Origin: Candidatus Thalassolituus haligoni
GTDB taxonomy: Bacteria; Pseudomonadota; Gammaproteobacteria; Pseudomonadales; Oceanobacteraceae
Assembly (NCBI RefSeq): GCF_041222825.1
Contig: NZ_CP139482.1
Coordinates: forward strand, 403,001 to 467,000
Reading direction: 5' to 3'
Length of the DNA stretch: 64,000 nt
Below are positions 44,313-55,154 of this stretch, piece after piece; the first letter of the stretch is position 1, and each line of letters begins with the position of its first letter. Position numbers and translations under genes: made by a program. Under the pieces are notes generated by a model. That model had not been told where the DNA came from. It did no database searches and worked only from the letters and a program-made list of their open reading frames with translations.

Positions 44313-44873
44313 TTATCCGGCTTCGGCCATATCATCAGCCCATTGACGGTGTTCGCTCACAATCTGACTGACCCAACGATTAACCCGCTCGTCGGTGAGT
44401 TCGAATTGCTGGTCTTCATCAATCGCCAGTCCGCAGAACAACCTGCCGTCTTCCAGCGTCGCCAGCGAGGCATCAAATTCATAGCCACTGGTGGGCCAGT
44501 AACCCACAAACTGAGCGCCAGAGTGCTTTAAATGATTGTACAGCCAGCCCATGGCATCCACAAAATAGTCACCGTAGCCAAATTGGTCGCCAAGTCCGTA
44601 GAGCGCAATCACTTGCCGAGTTAAATCCAGCGGTTGCAAAGCGCTTTCAAAATCGTCCCAGTCGCCTTGAATACCGCCAAAATCCCAGGTGGGAATCCCC
44701 AGAATCAATAAATCGTAGTGGCTGAACTGCTCCGGGCTGGTGTCGCTGATGTTGTGAATGTCGGCCTCGATATCATATTGCTTGAGCTGTTCGGAAATGC
44801 GGTTGGCAATGTCTTCCGTGTTGCCGGTGTCGGTACCGAAAATAATACCGGTGCGGATCGTGTGGTTGCTCAT
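44313..44873 (-). CDS. fldA: Long-chain flavodoxin
   Basis: A 186-residue FMN electron carrier. The phosphate loop is GIIFGTDTGNTEDIA, the first aromatic FMN loop is GIPTWDFGGIQGDWDD, and the second is YGLGDQFGYGDYFVDAMG. The insertion typical of long-chain flavodoxins (about 120-145) is present. It replaces ferredoxin under iron limitation, consistent with the strong Fur-box candidate 73 bases upstream. That site is shared with the divergent fagA-fumC-orfX operon. FldA and FldB paralogues cannot be told apart with certainty. Confidence 0.95.
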   Translation of the reverse strand: MSNHTIRTGIIFGTDTGNTEDIANRISEQLKQYDIEADIHNISDTSPEQFSHYDLLILGIPTWDFGGIQGDWDDFESALQPLDLTRQVIALYGLGDQFGYGDYFVDAMGWLYNHLKHSGAQFVGYWPTSGYEFDASLATLEDGRLFCGLAIDEDQQFELTDERVNRWVSQIVSEHRQWADDMAEAG

Positions 44874-44928
44874 AGTGGCTTTCTCGCTGCAGATTCAGAA
44901 CTTTGATAGTCCGATGATGGATATTGGG

Positions 44929-44964
44929 TTGACGTTTTATTAAATGCTAATCATTATCATTAAT
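44929..44964. promoter_or_regulatory. Shared Fur box over a divergent fldA / fagA promoter
   Basis: GCTAATCATTATCATTAAT at 44946-44964 matches the reverse complement of the 19-base Fur consensus at 15 positions by hand alignment. On the plus strand a TTGACG -35 (44929-44934), a 17-base spacer and a CATTAT -10 (44952-44957) run through it. Binding of Fur-Fe would block both directions. Confidence 0.7.
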
Positions 44965-45095
44965 AAATCAACCATGGATTCATCATTCTTTGTTCCTGTT
45001 TGCCAATCCTGCTGCCGTTAAACTGTCACTGGACTGCCGTTGGGCAAGGGAACTCACCAGCGGACATCTGTCCGAACCCGCTACAGGAGCACGTA

Positions 45096-45467
45096 ATGGC
45101 CAGTCAACAAGCAATGGATAACTACCTGGATCTGATCGCTATGCGCCATGCCGTGCGATATGGAGAGCAACCCGATAGCCCACACTGTATTCAGCGTTGG
45201 CTGGTGCTGGAAGAGCTGGTTTTTCCGCGTAGCTGCAACTGTGTCAGACGGCGGATCTACCGGCGTGAGTACGATTTGTTGCTGGAAGCCATTGCTGATG
45301 AACTGGTGCCAGAGAGCTGGAGGCAGCTGTGTATGGATTACAGCCATCATCCGTTGAATGGCCTGTCGTCGATTGCGACCAAGCCACATCAGCGCCGTTC
45401 GGTGAATCGGTTGCAGTGGCAGTTACGTACGATTGCCAGTTATAGCCTGGAGTATTCGGCGGGTTGA
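45096..45467 (+). CDS. fagA: FagA-like small protein of the Fur-regulated fumC operon
   Basis: A 123-residue soluble protein from the ATG at 45096, which has AGGAG seven bases upstream; an open frame reaches 45000 but has no ribosome site. It contains RWLVLEELVFPRSCNCVRRR and a basic C-terminus. I recognise it mainly by context: Pseudomonas has fagA-fumC-orfX-sodA under one Fur box, and the next two genes here are fumC and an orfX-like gene. Function is unknown in the family. It has no signal peptide or membrane segment. Confidence 0.75.
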   Translation: MASQQAMDNYLDLIAMRHAVRYGEQPDSPHCIQRWLVLEELVFPRSCNCVRRRIYRREYDLLLEAIADELVPESWRQLCMDYSHHPLNGLSSIATKPHQRRSVNRLQWQLRTIASYSLEYSAG

Positions 45468-45527
45468 CGGGTAATGTCATCCGTCAGCGAAGCCTGATTA
45501 GTCGAGCCATAAGCAGAGGAGAACAGC

Positions 45528-46904
45528 ATGAGTTTTCGTACCGTTAAAGACAGTATGGGTGAATTGCAAGTGCCGGAAGAGGCACTTTGGGGAGCGCAGA
45601 CCCAGCGGGCAATCAATAACTTCCCGATCAGTGGCCGCAGCCTGCCTGCACCCTTTGTGATTTCTTTGCTGCTGGCCAAGTCGGCTGCCGCCAGAGCCAA
45701 TAGTCAGTTGGGTATGCTGGAAACCGAGGTGGCAGAAGCGATAGTCGCGGCCGTTGATCAATTGCTGGCAGATGATGACTTGATGACGCACTTCCCGGTG
45801 GATGTGTTCCAGACTGGCTCGGGCACCAGTACCAATATGAACGCCAACGAAGTCATTGCGACCCTCGCCAGCCGATCACTGGGGCGGGAAGTGAGTGCCA
45901 ACGACCACGTTAACTGCGGGCAAAGCAGCAACGATATTATTCCGAGCACCATCCACATCAGTGCGGCGGTGACTCTCAGTGACGAATTGATCCCGGCGCT
46001 GGATCACCTGCAGCGGGTGATTCGAGAAAAGGCCACCACCGTGGACGGTTGTATCAAAACCGGACGTACTCATCTGATGGACGCCATGCCCATCCGTCTG
46101 AGCCAGAGTCTGGGAGCCTGGGCTGAGCAAATTCGCAGTTGTCGCAAGAATCTGGATCATCAGCTGACCCAGTTATTACGCCTGGCTCAAGGTGGCACGG
46201 CGGTGGGTACCGGGATTAATGCCCACCCGGAATTTGCCGAGTTGTTTAATCATGAGTTGAGCAAGCTGACCGGCTTGCCGTTTCAGCCTGGCCCGGATCT
46301 GTTTATGCTGATCAGCTCTCAAGATGTGGCGGTGCAAACCTCGGGGTCGTTAAAAACCCTGGCAGTGGCCCTAATGAAAATCGCTAATGATTTACGCTGG
46401 ATGAATTCTGGCCCTCTGGCGGGATTAGGAGAAATTGAGCTGGAAGCCTTGCAACCGGGATCATCGATCATGCCTGGCAAGGTAAATCCGGTGATACCGG
46501 AAGCAACGGCTATGGTCGCGGCGCAGATCATCGGTAACGATACCGCGATCACCATCGGTGGCCAGTCAGGCAATTTTGAGCTGAATGTGATGTTGCCGCT
46601 GATTGCGTTTAATTTGTTGGGCAGTATTGAGCTGGCGACCAATGCATCACAGTTGTTGGCCGACAAGGCCATCGCTACTTTTACGGTCAATAAAGCCAAC
46701 TTGCAGCAGGCACTGGCACGTAATCCGATTTTGGTGACGGCGCTGAATCCGATAGTGGGTTACATGAAAGCGGCCGACATTGCCAAACAAGCCTATCATG
46801 AAAAACGGCCGGTACTGGATGTTGCGGATGAGCGAACCAATCTCTCACGTGAGGAGCTGGAACGCTTGCTCGATCCGGCCAAGCTGACACAAGGAGGCAT
46901 CTGA
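45528..46904 (+). CDS. fumC: Class II (iron-independent) fumarate hydratase
   Basis: A 458-residue enzyme that interconverts fumarate and malate without an iron-sulfur cluster. Signatures are DSMGELQVPEEALWGAQTQR, the catalytic TGRTHLMDAMPIRLSQ segment and the class II signature GSSIMPGKVNP. It matches E. coli FumC in length (467). It has its own AGAGGAG ribosome site. Under iron shortage it replaces the Fe-S fumarases, which explains its place behind a Fur box with fagA. Confidence 0.97.
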   Translation: MSFRTVKDSMGELQVPEEALWGAQTQRAINNFPISGRSLPAPFVISLLLAKSAAARANSQLGMLETEVAEAIVAAVDQLLADDDLMTHFPVDVFQTGSGTSTNMNANEVIATLASRSLGREVSANDHVNCGQSSNDIIPSTIHISAAVTLSDELIPALDHLQRVIREKATTVDGCIKTGRTHLMDAMPIRLSQSLGAWAEQIRSCRKNLDHQLTQLLRLAQGGTAVGTGINAHPEFAELFNHELSKLTGLPFQPGPDLFMLISSQDVAVQTSGSLKTLAVALMKIANDLRWMNSGPLAGLGEIELEALQPGSSIMPGKVNPVIPEATAMVAAQIIGNDTAITIGGQSGNFELNVMLPLIAFNLLGSIELATNASQLLADKAIATFTVNKANLQQALARNPILVTALNPIVGYMKAADIAKQAYHEKRPVLDVADERTNLSREELERLLDPAKLTQGGI

Positions 46905-46926
46905 TTGTCTCTCACCACGGGAGGAT

Positions 46927-47379
46927 ATGATGGCTAGGGTATCCTGCTATCACCTGGCCGGGTTGGACATGCCGGCTGGCTGGTGCGACTGGATTGAATC
47001 CGGGCGCAGGGCATTACTGGCCGGGAATCCGCAGCAAGCTTGCGACGACTTTCATCAGGCATTAAATCTTGGTTACGCCGAACTTGACGCTGGCCCTGAA
47101 CGCTTGTCAGAGCAGTCATTACTGGCGGTGGTTACACCGTTACTGAACCTGGTGGATGCGTACCTGGAAGCGGGACGAGCCGAAATGGCACTGGTCAAAT
47201 TGAGCCGCTGTGCTGAACTGGTCGCGGCCCATCTGCTCGAGGCCAGCACACCAACCCAGCGTGTGAATGTGTCTTTGGCAAGAGATCTGCTGTTGCTGGA
47301 ATGGCCCGTGCTGGAGCAGCGTTTATGTCGCATGCGGCCACATTTGGGGTCTTTTTTTGCCGCTCCGGTCTGGCACTAA
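46927..47379 (+). CDS. OrfX-like protein of the fumC operon
   Basis: A 150-residue soluble, mostly helical protein with tetratricopeptide-like helices (GRRALLAGNPQQACDDFHQA, then LLNLVDAYLEAGRAEMALVK). A start three bases later (the second of two ATGs) would have better spacing from GGGAGG. It is in the position of orfX in the Pseudomonas fagA-fumC-orfX-sodA operon. Here sodA is absent: a strong terminator follows at 47432. I cannot assign a function. Confidence 0.72.
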   Translation: MMARVSCYHLAGLDMPAGWCDWIESGRRALLAGNPQQACDDFHQALNLGYAELDAGPERLSEQSLLAVVTPLLNLVDAYLEAGRAEMALVKLSRCAELVAAHLLEASTPTQRVNVSLARDLLLLEWPVLEQRLCRMRPHLGSFFAAPVWH

Positions 47380-47431
47380 TCGCCGCTGACCATTTCCGCT
47401 GCAATACCGTAGAGAATAAGAGTCCTTAAAA

Positions 47432-47464
47432 AAACAAGAAGCAGGCCAAACCTGCTTCTTGTTT
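47432..47464. terminator. Bidirectional terminator between orfX and pobA
   Basis: A perfect 14-base stem AAACAAGAAGCAGG / CCTGCTTCTTGTTT with a 5-base loop. The A-rich left arm and T-rich right arm make it work for both convergent genes. Confidence 0.9.
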
Positions 47465-47497
47465 ACCTGTGGTTGTGGCTATTGCGGACTCATGCAG

Positions 47498-49167
<1,670 letters not shown>

Positions 49168-50253
49168 ATGAAGAAGCATACACTGGCTCTGGCCATTGCA
49201 TCATCCGTTCTTGCATCCGCTGCTGGTGCAGGTCAGGTCGCTGAAATGAATGGCGTCAAATACAGCGTGGGTGGCTACATCAAGGCCGAGGGCGTATTCA
49301 ATCGTCCGGATGCTGATGCAGCCAACGGCGTAACTAACACTTTTGATGCGACCGCCCGTCAGTCTCGTTTGAACTTCAAGACCGAACGTGAAGTCGATGG
49401 CCACAAGATCTCTACCTTTATCGAAGGTGACTTCTACGGTGGTTATTTTAACTCCGCTACTTACAATTGGCGTTTGCGTCACGCCTATATGCAAATTGAC
49501 AAGGTAACCCTTGGTCAGACTTGGAATGGTGCGTTCTTCGCTACTGCACCAATGGACGCGGCCCAGATCAACTTCTGGGGCCCTGGCCTGGGTACTATCA
49601 GTGGTAACGGCGGTACTGTCCGTTCGAACCTGGTGATGCATTACACCTCGGGTCCAATCCGTATCAGCTTGCAGGATCCGGTTAACACAGGTGCTGGCTT
49701 CCCGGATATGGTGGCTGCCTATACCCAGCGTTTTGAAGGTGGTTCTGGCTTTACCGTAGCGGCTGTCGGCCGCGATGTCGCTCAGGGTGACGGTTCCAAT
49801 AACGACCGTGAAAACTCTGTTTTTGGTGGCGGTGCTTCGTTTGCCGGTAAGCTGGGTCTGGGTGACGTGACGCTGTACGGCAGTGCCTACACAGGTAAGG
49901 GCTTGGGTGTGTTCTCAGGCTTTGGTGTGAATGGTGCCTACGGTGGTCCGAAAAACTCCGATGCTCAGGATGGCGAGCTGGTACAGCAAACCGGCTACAC
50001 CGCAGCGGTTGCATACAAGTTTGACACCAAGACGACAGCGACTATTCGTATGGCCCACATCGGCGTTGACGACACGGCAGACAGTGAGTTGAATGCCATG
50101 AATGCCAACGTGATCTACAATTACACCAAAGGTCTGGATCTGGGTATCGAATTCCGCAAGCAGGATGTTGATACATTGAATAACACCTCAACGCTGCCGA
50201 ACCTGCGTCCGAAAGGCAAGCAGCTGGAAGTGATGGCAATCTACAAGTTCTGA
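49168..50253 (+). CDS. Outer-membrane porin, DcaP-like
   Basis: A 361-residue exported protein. The signal peptide is MKKHTLALAIASSVLASAAG with cleavage near residue 21. The mature part has alternating hydrophobic and polar strands typical of a beta-barrel (SVGGYIKAEGVFNRP, then RLRHAYMQIDKVTLGQTWN) and ends in Phe (VMAIYKF), the outer-membrane insertion signal. It resembles DcaP-type porins that admit small dicarboxylic or aromatic acids. Its position between pobA and an AraC regulator plus TRAP transporter suggests aromatic-acid entry. It is followed by a T-tailed terminator. Confidence 0.88.
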   Translation: MKKHTLALAIASSVLASAAGAGQVAEMNGVKYSVGGYIKAEGVFNRPDADAANGVTNTFDATARQSRLNFKTEREVDGHKISTFIEGDFYGGYFNSATYNWRLRHAYMQIDKVTLGQTWNGAFFATAPMDAAQINFWGPGLGTISGNGGTVRSNLVMHYTSGPIRISLQDPVNTGAGFPDMVAAYTQRFEGGSGFTVAAVGRDVAQGDGSNNDRENSVFGGGASFAGKLGLGDVTLYGSAYTGKGLGVFSGFGVNGAYGGPKNSDAQDGELVQQTGYTAAVAYKFDTKTTATIRMAHIGVDDTADSELNAMNANVIYNYTKGLDLGIEFRKQDVDTLNNTSTLPNLRPKGKQLEVMAIYKF

Positions 50254-50380
50254 TCATGCCTGGTTTGGATAGCACCTGTCGTGGTGTGCTATCCGGCCTG
50301 ACTGTGGCAGTACCTGATAGGTTCGCTTGATATTGTTGTTCTGCAAGCAGGGTTGCGACAGCTCTCCCTGTGACAACAAG

Positions 50381-50404
50381 AAAAACCGGGTTCGCCCGGT
50401 TTTT
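50381..50404. terminator. Bidirectional terminator between porin and araC gene
   Basis: AAAAACCGGG, TTCG tetraloop, CCCGGTTTTT: a perfect 10-base stem with further T residues, serving both convergent genes. Confidence 0.93.
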
Positions 50405-50449
50405 TTGTGGCTGTCGTTCTGGGACGATGTCTGTCGATGATCGACGAGG

Positions 50450-51454
50450 TCAGCTTGTGGCCTGTTGCTGGCGCCGCTTGCGTAATGTATCCGACGGTGA
50501 TTCGCCGTAGCGTTCCCGGTAATAGGCGGAAAAACGGCTGAGATTGGTAAAGCCGTAACGTGTAGCGATATGAGTGATGTTGTGTTCCGGGTGCTGCTGA
50601 ATATTGGCGTACGCCGCTTCGAGTTTACAATTGCGAATAAAAACAGAGGGTGTAACCCCCAGCTCACGATTAAACAGGTTGTAGAGTGTTTTTACACTGA
50701 CCTTGCATACCGCAGCAATTTCTCGGACATCAAAGTCTTCCGTGATGTGTTGTATTACCCGATGTCGCACCTGTTCTATTTGTGGGTGCTTACTGACCTG
50801 TGCCAGACCTGGTTGCACCACTCGGGTGGTAAAACTGTTCATCAGGGCATCGTACAGCAGTTGCTCGTAGCACTGGCGGGTTGCCTCGGTGATGGGCCTG
50901 GTCGCTGAGGCCCACATGGAACGAATAATATGGTAAAGCGCCTCAGGCAAGACAGCGCCGGTTTCCGGGAGCAGAAAGTCGATTTCCATACTGGAATGAG
51001 CGCAGCCCATGACAACCGCAGCATTCAGTAACTCTTGCTGCGGAATGGATAGTGTCGTGACATGACAATCCGCCTGATAACAAACCGGCAGTTTGTCACC
51101 CGGGTTCAGCAATAACACTGCGCCGGGGGTGAGTTGTTGTTGCCCTGTCAGGGTGTGATAGTCACAACTGCCGCTCATTACCAGTAGTAAAAAATAGCTG
51201 TCCTCGCTGGTATGGCAGACCAGTGGGGTCTCGTGAGCAAAATGCAGCTCGGAAAGCATCAGCTTGCCGAACAAGTTGCGGTCGTTTCGAAACAGTGTCG
51301 GAGTGTCCGCAAGGGGATTACTTTCGGCCGGACGAATAAAAAGGGCAGTACCTGCGCGATTTTCCATGCGCCATTCCAGCTGGGGCTTGCTCACTCGCTC
51401 AGGGCTAGGTACCAGTGCCAGGGAAGCTGAAATGGATAGCGATGCGTCAGGCAT
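50450..51454 (-). CDS. AraC-family transcriptional regulator
   Basis: A 334-residue regulator. The N-terminal half is a cupin-like ligand domain (SEDSYFLLLVMSGSCDYHTL, then GAVLLLNPGDKLPV). The C-terminal AraC DNA-binding pair is at about 230-325 (DVREIAAVCKVSVKTLYNLF, then THIATRYGFTNLSRFSAYYR and GESPSDTLRKR). This architecture is common among activators of aromatic-acid catabolism. It lies between the porin and the TRAP operon, and likely controls pobA, the porin or the TRAP genes. Its own promoter and the TRAP promoter share the next 670 bases. Confidence 0.92.
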   Translation of the reverse strand: MPDASLSISASLALVPSPERVSKPQLEWRMENRAGTALFIRPAESNPLADTPTLFRNDRNLFGKLMLSELHFAHETPLVCHTSEDSYFLLLVMSGSCDYHTLTGQQQLTPGAVLLLNPGDKLPVCYQADCHVTTLSIPQQELLNAAVVMGCAHSSMEIDFLLPETGAVLPEALYHIIRSMWASATRPITEATRQCYEQLLYDALMNSFTTRVVQPGLAQVSKHPQIEQVRHRVIQHITEDFDVREIAAVCKVSVKTLYNLFNRELGVTPSVFIRNCKLEAAYANIQQHPEHNITHIATRYGFTNLSRFSAYYRERYGESPSDTLRKRRQQQATS

Positions 51455-52124
51455 GGATTTCCTCTATTACCGTTTTGGGTGAGTCCCTTTGATTGTCATC
51501 AGCTTGCTGGTACTTAAATGACATGCTTGTCGTCGGACTCATTCTTGAGCTGGCGCTGAAGTGCGTGGCCAGTATTCTTTTTCTGCATGGAAGTATGCCT
51601 GTAACGTATTTGCTCGTGCTACCAAACTGCCATTCCAATTTCATCAGTAGGCTATTTGTTTTTGCTATAGCAAAGAGCAAGGATTGGGGCAGAATGTGAT
51701 TTTATTTACTATAGTCAGTGAAGCAGTTCTTATTGCTATCGCAAGTGCTGGAAGGGTTCTTTTGTCGCAAAAAAACTGCTTTTGCTGGGCTTTTCTGGGC
51801 ATCAGACCCATCTGGCGATGGCGCTTGGAACGTGACTTTATAGCTGGATTGGCATGTATCTATGCAAAAAACGAATGGTTCCTATGCTTATTTAATTACC
51901 AGCAAGGCGGCTGGGATGCTAGCTTGCGGTTGTCGATTCTAATTGCTGTTTTGCTGCCTTGGATTTCCAGTGGCCAGTGACTGTGCTGGTGGTAATTCAG
52001 GTGAATCACTTCAATACAAAAAAGTCTGTTGAAACTTATAACAGTTCTTAGGTTGCATGATTTTGCCTTCGGGGATTTTGCCGCTGGCAAAGTCTGACCG
52101 ATAAAAATAACAAGGTGTAAAACA
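51455..52124. promoter_or_regulatory. Long divergent region between araC and TRAP genes
   Basis: 670 bases with no gene I can support; the short open frames have no family resemblance or ribosome sites. A perfect stem TTTGCC-GCT-GGCAAA is at 52077-52091, in the leader of the TRAP operon, and AAGGTG before 52125 is its ribosome site. It is AT-richer than the coding DNA around it. Confidence 0.5.
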
Positions 52125-53177
52125 ATGAAATTGAAAAACCTGTTCCTGACGCTAAGCCTTACTGTCGCAGGTATGGCTGCATTGAACACCCAGGCTGCTG
52201 AACCTGAATTTACCTTTAAGCTGCATCACTTTCTGACCCCGTTGTCCGCCACTCATCAAAAAATGATGGTGCCGTGGGCAGACAAGGTGATGGCAGAGTC
52301 TCATGGTCGTATCAAGATCGATATCTATCCTGCCATGCAGCTGGGTGGCAAGCCTCCGCAGTTGTTTGATCAGGCGCGTAAAGGCGTCGCCGATATCGTC
52401 TGGACGGTAGGTGGTTATACACCGGGTCGTTTCCCGAAAGCCGGTGCCTTTGAACTGCCGTTCATGCCCGCCAGTGCGGAAGCAACCAGTATGGCGCTGC
52501 AAGAATACGCTGAGACTGAAATGCAGGATGAGCTGAGCGATGTGCACCTGCTGGCCATTCATACCCACGCACCCGGTGCATTGCACTCGCGTACCAAGCT
52601 GATCAAGAACGCAGCGGATATGGAAGGCCTGAAGATGCGAGCGCCGAACAAGGCGATGGCCGAAGCTTTCGGTATTATGGGCGGCTCACCGGTCTTTATG
52701 CCAGTACCCGCTTTGCCTAGCGCCTTGTCCAAAGGCGTGGTTGATGTTGCCGTGATGCCGTTTGAAGTGGTTAACCCGCTGAAAATCCAGCAGTTGGCAC
52801 CGAACCATACCGAGATCAAGGGTGAGCGCGGTTTGTATACTCAGTTCTTTCTGTTTGCTATGAACAAAAAAGCTTACGAGCAGTTACCCGCTGACCTGCA
52901 AAAGGTGATCGACAACAATTCAGGTATCGATGAAGCGCGTCGACTGGGCCATGAAATGGATCTGGCCGAACTGCCAGGGTATGCCGCGTCACACGCAGAA
53001 AATAACCCTTTCTACACCCTGACTCCGGAAGAAACTGCAAACTGGAAGCGCATGATGCAACCAGTGACCGACGACTGGATTGCGGATATGACGGATGATG
53101 GCAAGGATGGTGCGGCGCTGTATCAGAAAGCCGTTAATCTGATTACGAAATACGAGAAGGTTGTTAGTGGATCATGA
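52125..53177 (+). CDS. dctP: TRAP transporter substrate-binding protein (system 1)
   Basis: A 350-residue periplasmic protein. The signal peptide MKLKNLFLTLSLTVAGMAAL is cut near AAEPEF. DctP-family segments are FKLHHFLTPLSATHQKMMVP, ARKGVADIVWTVGGYTPGRF, ADMEGLKMRAPNKA and the conserved ALSKGVVDVAVMPFEV. The Arg of RAPNKA normally binds the substrate carboxylate. Three genes form a complete TRAP system with four-base overlaps. Substrate is probably an organic or aromatic acid, given pobA, the porin and the AraC regulator nearby. Confidence 0.95.
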   Translation: MKLKNLFLTLSLTVAGMAALNTQAAEPEFTFKLHHFLTPLSATHQKMMVPWADKVMAESHGRIKIDIYPAMQLGGKPPQLFDQARKGVADIVWTVGGYTPGRFPKAGAFELPFMPASAEATSMALQEYAETEMQDELSDVHLLAIHTHAPGALHSRTKLIKNAADMEGLKMRAPNKAMAEAFGIMGGSPVFMPVPALPSALSKGVVDVAVMPFEVVNPLKIQQLAPNHTEIKGERGLYTQFFLFAMNKKAYEQLPADLQKVIDNNSGIDEARRLGHEMDLAELPGYAASHAENNPFYTLTPEETANWKRMMQPVTDDWIADMTDDGKDGAALYQKAVNLITKYEKVVSGS

Positions 53178-53692
53178 CTGAAGTAGCCCTGAATCAGCCT
53201 GTCTGGCTGGAACAGGTGCGTATCGGTATAGCATGGCTGTCCCGCCAGTTTGCACTGGTGGGCGGTTTTCTGATGCTGGTACTGGCAACCATGACGGTTA
53301 TCAGTATCACCGGTCGCGCTCTGTTTGGTACCGCAATTGAAGGCGATTACGAATTGGTGGAAGCCGGTCTTGGAATCACCGTCTTTTTGTTTTTACCGGA
53401 AGGCCACCGTGCTAATGGTCATGTCGTTGTTGATATTTTCACCAATAATCTGGCACCCCGCTGGGTGGCGTTGCTGGAGACCATCGGTGAGGCTTTTTTC
53501 TTTGTGGTGTCGGTGGTGCTGATTTGGCAACTGACCTTGGGTGGACTGGATGCCTACGACTACATGGAACAGAGCATGATTCTTGAACTGCCGTTATGGA
53601 TCGTTTTTGTGCCCGGTGTGTTGTCATCTGTCCTGGTTGCCCTGACGAGTCTTGATCGTGTAGTTACCTTTGTTCGTGGAGCCGGGAAATGA
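53174..53692 (+). CDS. dctQ: TRAP transporter small membrane subunit (system 1)
   Basis: A 172-residue protein with four membrane helices (FALVGGFLMLVLATMTVISI, GITVFLFLPEG and others). DctQ-family marks include the short loop GTAIEGDYELVEAGLGI. It pairs with DctM to form the sodium-driven permease that accepts substrate from DctP. It overlaps both neighbours by four bases. Confidence 0.93.
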   Translation: MTEVALNQPVWLEQVRIGIAWLSRQFALVGGFLMLVLATMTVISITGRALFGTAIEGDYELVEAGLGITVFLFLPEGHRANGHVVVDIFTNNLAPRWVALLETIGEAFFFVVSVVLIWQLTLGGLDAYDYMEQSMILELPLWIVFVPGVLSSVLVALTSLDRVVTFVRGAGK

Positions 53693-55008
53693 CCAATGTA
53701 GAACTGGCGTTTGCCATGATTGTATTGCTGATGCTGCTGATGGCGATGCGTATTCCTATTGCACTGTCGATGATGGCTTGTGGCGCTTTGGGTTACGGTC
53801 TGCTGGCCGGGCCAGACTCCGTTTTGAATTATATGGGGACAGTGCCGGTCTCCAAGTTTTCTACTTTTGACCTGTCGGTTGTGCCGCTGTTTTTGCTGAT
53901 GGGTGAGTTGGCCACACGTGCCGGTATTACGCGTGAATTGTTCCGTACCTGTAACGTCTGGGTGGGGCAATTGAAAGGCGGTTTGGCGATGGCGTCCATT
54001 TCCGGCTGTGCTGCATTCGGTGCTATTTGTGGTTCGTCGCTGGCAACTGCATCGACCATGGGCAAGGTTGCCCTGCCTGAGATGAAAGCCAATAACTATC
54101 AGGCCGGTCTGGCAGCCGGAGCGCTGGCAGCAGGTGGTACGTTGGGTATTCTGATTCCACCGTCCATGGTGCTGATTATTTTTGCGGTTCTGACCGAACA
54201 AAACATCGCCAAAATGTTTATTGCGGCATTTGTGCCGGGCTTTATGGCGGCGTTTGGCTACATGCTGGCGATTGCCATTTATGTTCGCTGGAAGCCAGAA
54301 TCCGGTCCTGCTGGCCCAAAGACCACCTGGGCTGAGAAGTTTCGTTCCACCAAAGACGTCTGGCATATTTCCGTTATCTTCCTGATTGTACTGGGTGGTA
54401 TTTATGCGGGTATCTTTACGCCAACAGAAGCGGCTTCGGTGGGGGTTTTTCTGACCGCGATACTGGCCTTTACCCACGGCAAGATGCGGCTGGCGGATTT
54501 CCGTGAAAGTATCCTCAAGACAGCGGTATCGACGGCGATGATTTTTTTCATCCTGTTGGGTGCCGATTTGTTCAGTGTTTTTATTGCCCTGACCCAGCTG
54601 CCATCCATTGGCGCTGATATGATTCTGGCAGCTGACCTGTCTCCGTATCTGGTACTGGCGATCATGCTGGTTACTTACCTGGTGTTGGGGTGTTTTATGG
54701 ACAGTCTGGCGATGATTCTGCTGACCATTCCCATCTATTATCCGATCATTGCCGTTATGGATTTTGGTATGTCGGCGGAAGACCTGGGGATCTGGTTCGG
54801 TATTATTGCGTTGGTTGTTGTTGAAGTGGGGCTGATTACGCCACCGGTTGGCATGAACGTCTTTATCATCAAATCCTTTGACAAGGATTTGCAGCTGACA
54901 GAAGCGTTCAAGGGCGTTATCCCGTTTCTGATGTCGGATATTCTGCGTGTCATCCTGATGATTATCTTCCCTGGCATCACGCTCTGGGCAGTACATCTGC
55001 TGAACTGA
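53689..55008 (+). CDS. dctM: TRAP transporter large membrane subunit (system 1)
   Basis: A 439-residue protein with about twelve membrane helices of the elevator-type DctM family. It begins NVELAFAMIVLLMLLMAMRI and contains SGCAAFGAICGSSLATASTM, AAGGTLGILIPPSMVLIIFA and GLITPPVGMNVFIIKS. These two Pro-Pro segments form the sodium and substrate sites in the family. It is followed by a clear terminator at 55029. Confidence 0.96.
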   Translation: MTNVELAFAMIVLLMLLMAMRIPIALSMMACGALGYGLLAGPDSVLNYMGTVPVSKFSTFDLSVVPLFLLMGELATRAGITRELFRTCNVWVGQLKGGLAMASISGCAAFGAICGSSLATASTMGKVALPEMKANNYQAGLAAGALAAGGTLGILIPPSMVLIIFAVLTEQNIAKMFIAAFVPGFMAAFGYMLAIAIYVRWKPESGPAGPKTTWAEKFRSTKDVWHISVIFLIVLGGIYAGIFTPTEAASVGVFLTAILAFTHGKMRLADFRESILKTAVSTAMIFFILLGADLFSVFIALTQLPSIGADMILAADLSPYLVLAIMLVTYLVLGCFMDSLAMILLTIPIYYPIIAVMDFGMSAEDLGIWFGIIALVVVEVGLITPPVGMNVFIIKSFDKDLQLTEAFKGVIPFLMSDILRVILMIIFPGITLWAVHLLN

Positions 55009-55028
55009 CCGTTGTTCCTGTCTTGCCT

Positions 55029-55062
55029 ACCGACAGACGCATCATCCGGTGCGTCTGTCGGT
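55029..55062 (+). terminator. Terminator after TRAP system 1
   Basis: A 13-base perfect stem ACCGACAGACGCA / TGCGTCTGTCGGT with an 8-base loop, followed by TTGTGTT, 20 bases after dctM. The T tail is weak. Confidence 0.8.
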
Positions 55063-55154
55063 TTGTGTTAACTGTTTCGCTTTCAAACCCATACTTGCCT
55101 CCCTGTTTTACTTCCTCCGTCTCTTGCTCTTCTCCCGTTAAACCCTGCTCTCCG

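Noticed and set aside
51493..52189. Several small open frames between the AraC and TRAP genes
   Set aside because: Random composition, no ribosome sites, mutual overlaps and no recognisable domain.
53560..54996. A 478-codon open frame antisense to dctQ-dctM of TRAP system 1
   Set aside because: The sequence is rich in Asn, Gln, His and Arg with no family resemblance, as expected for the complement of membrane-protein codons. The sense-strand genes are certain.
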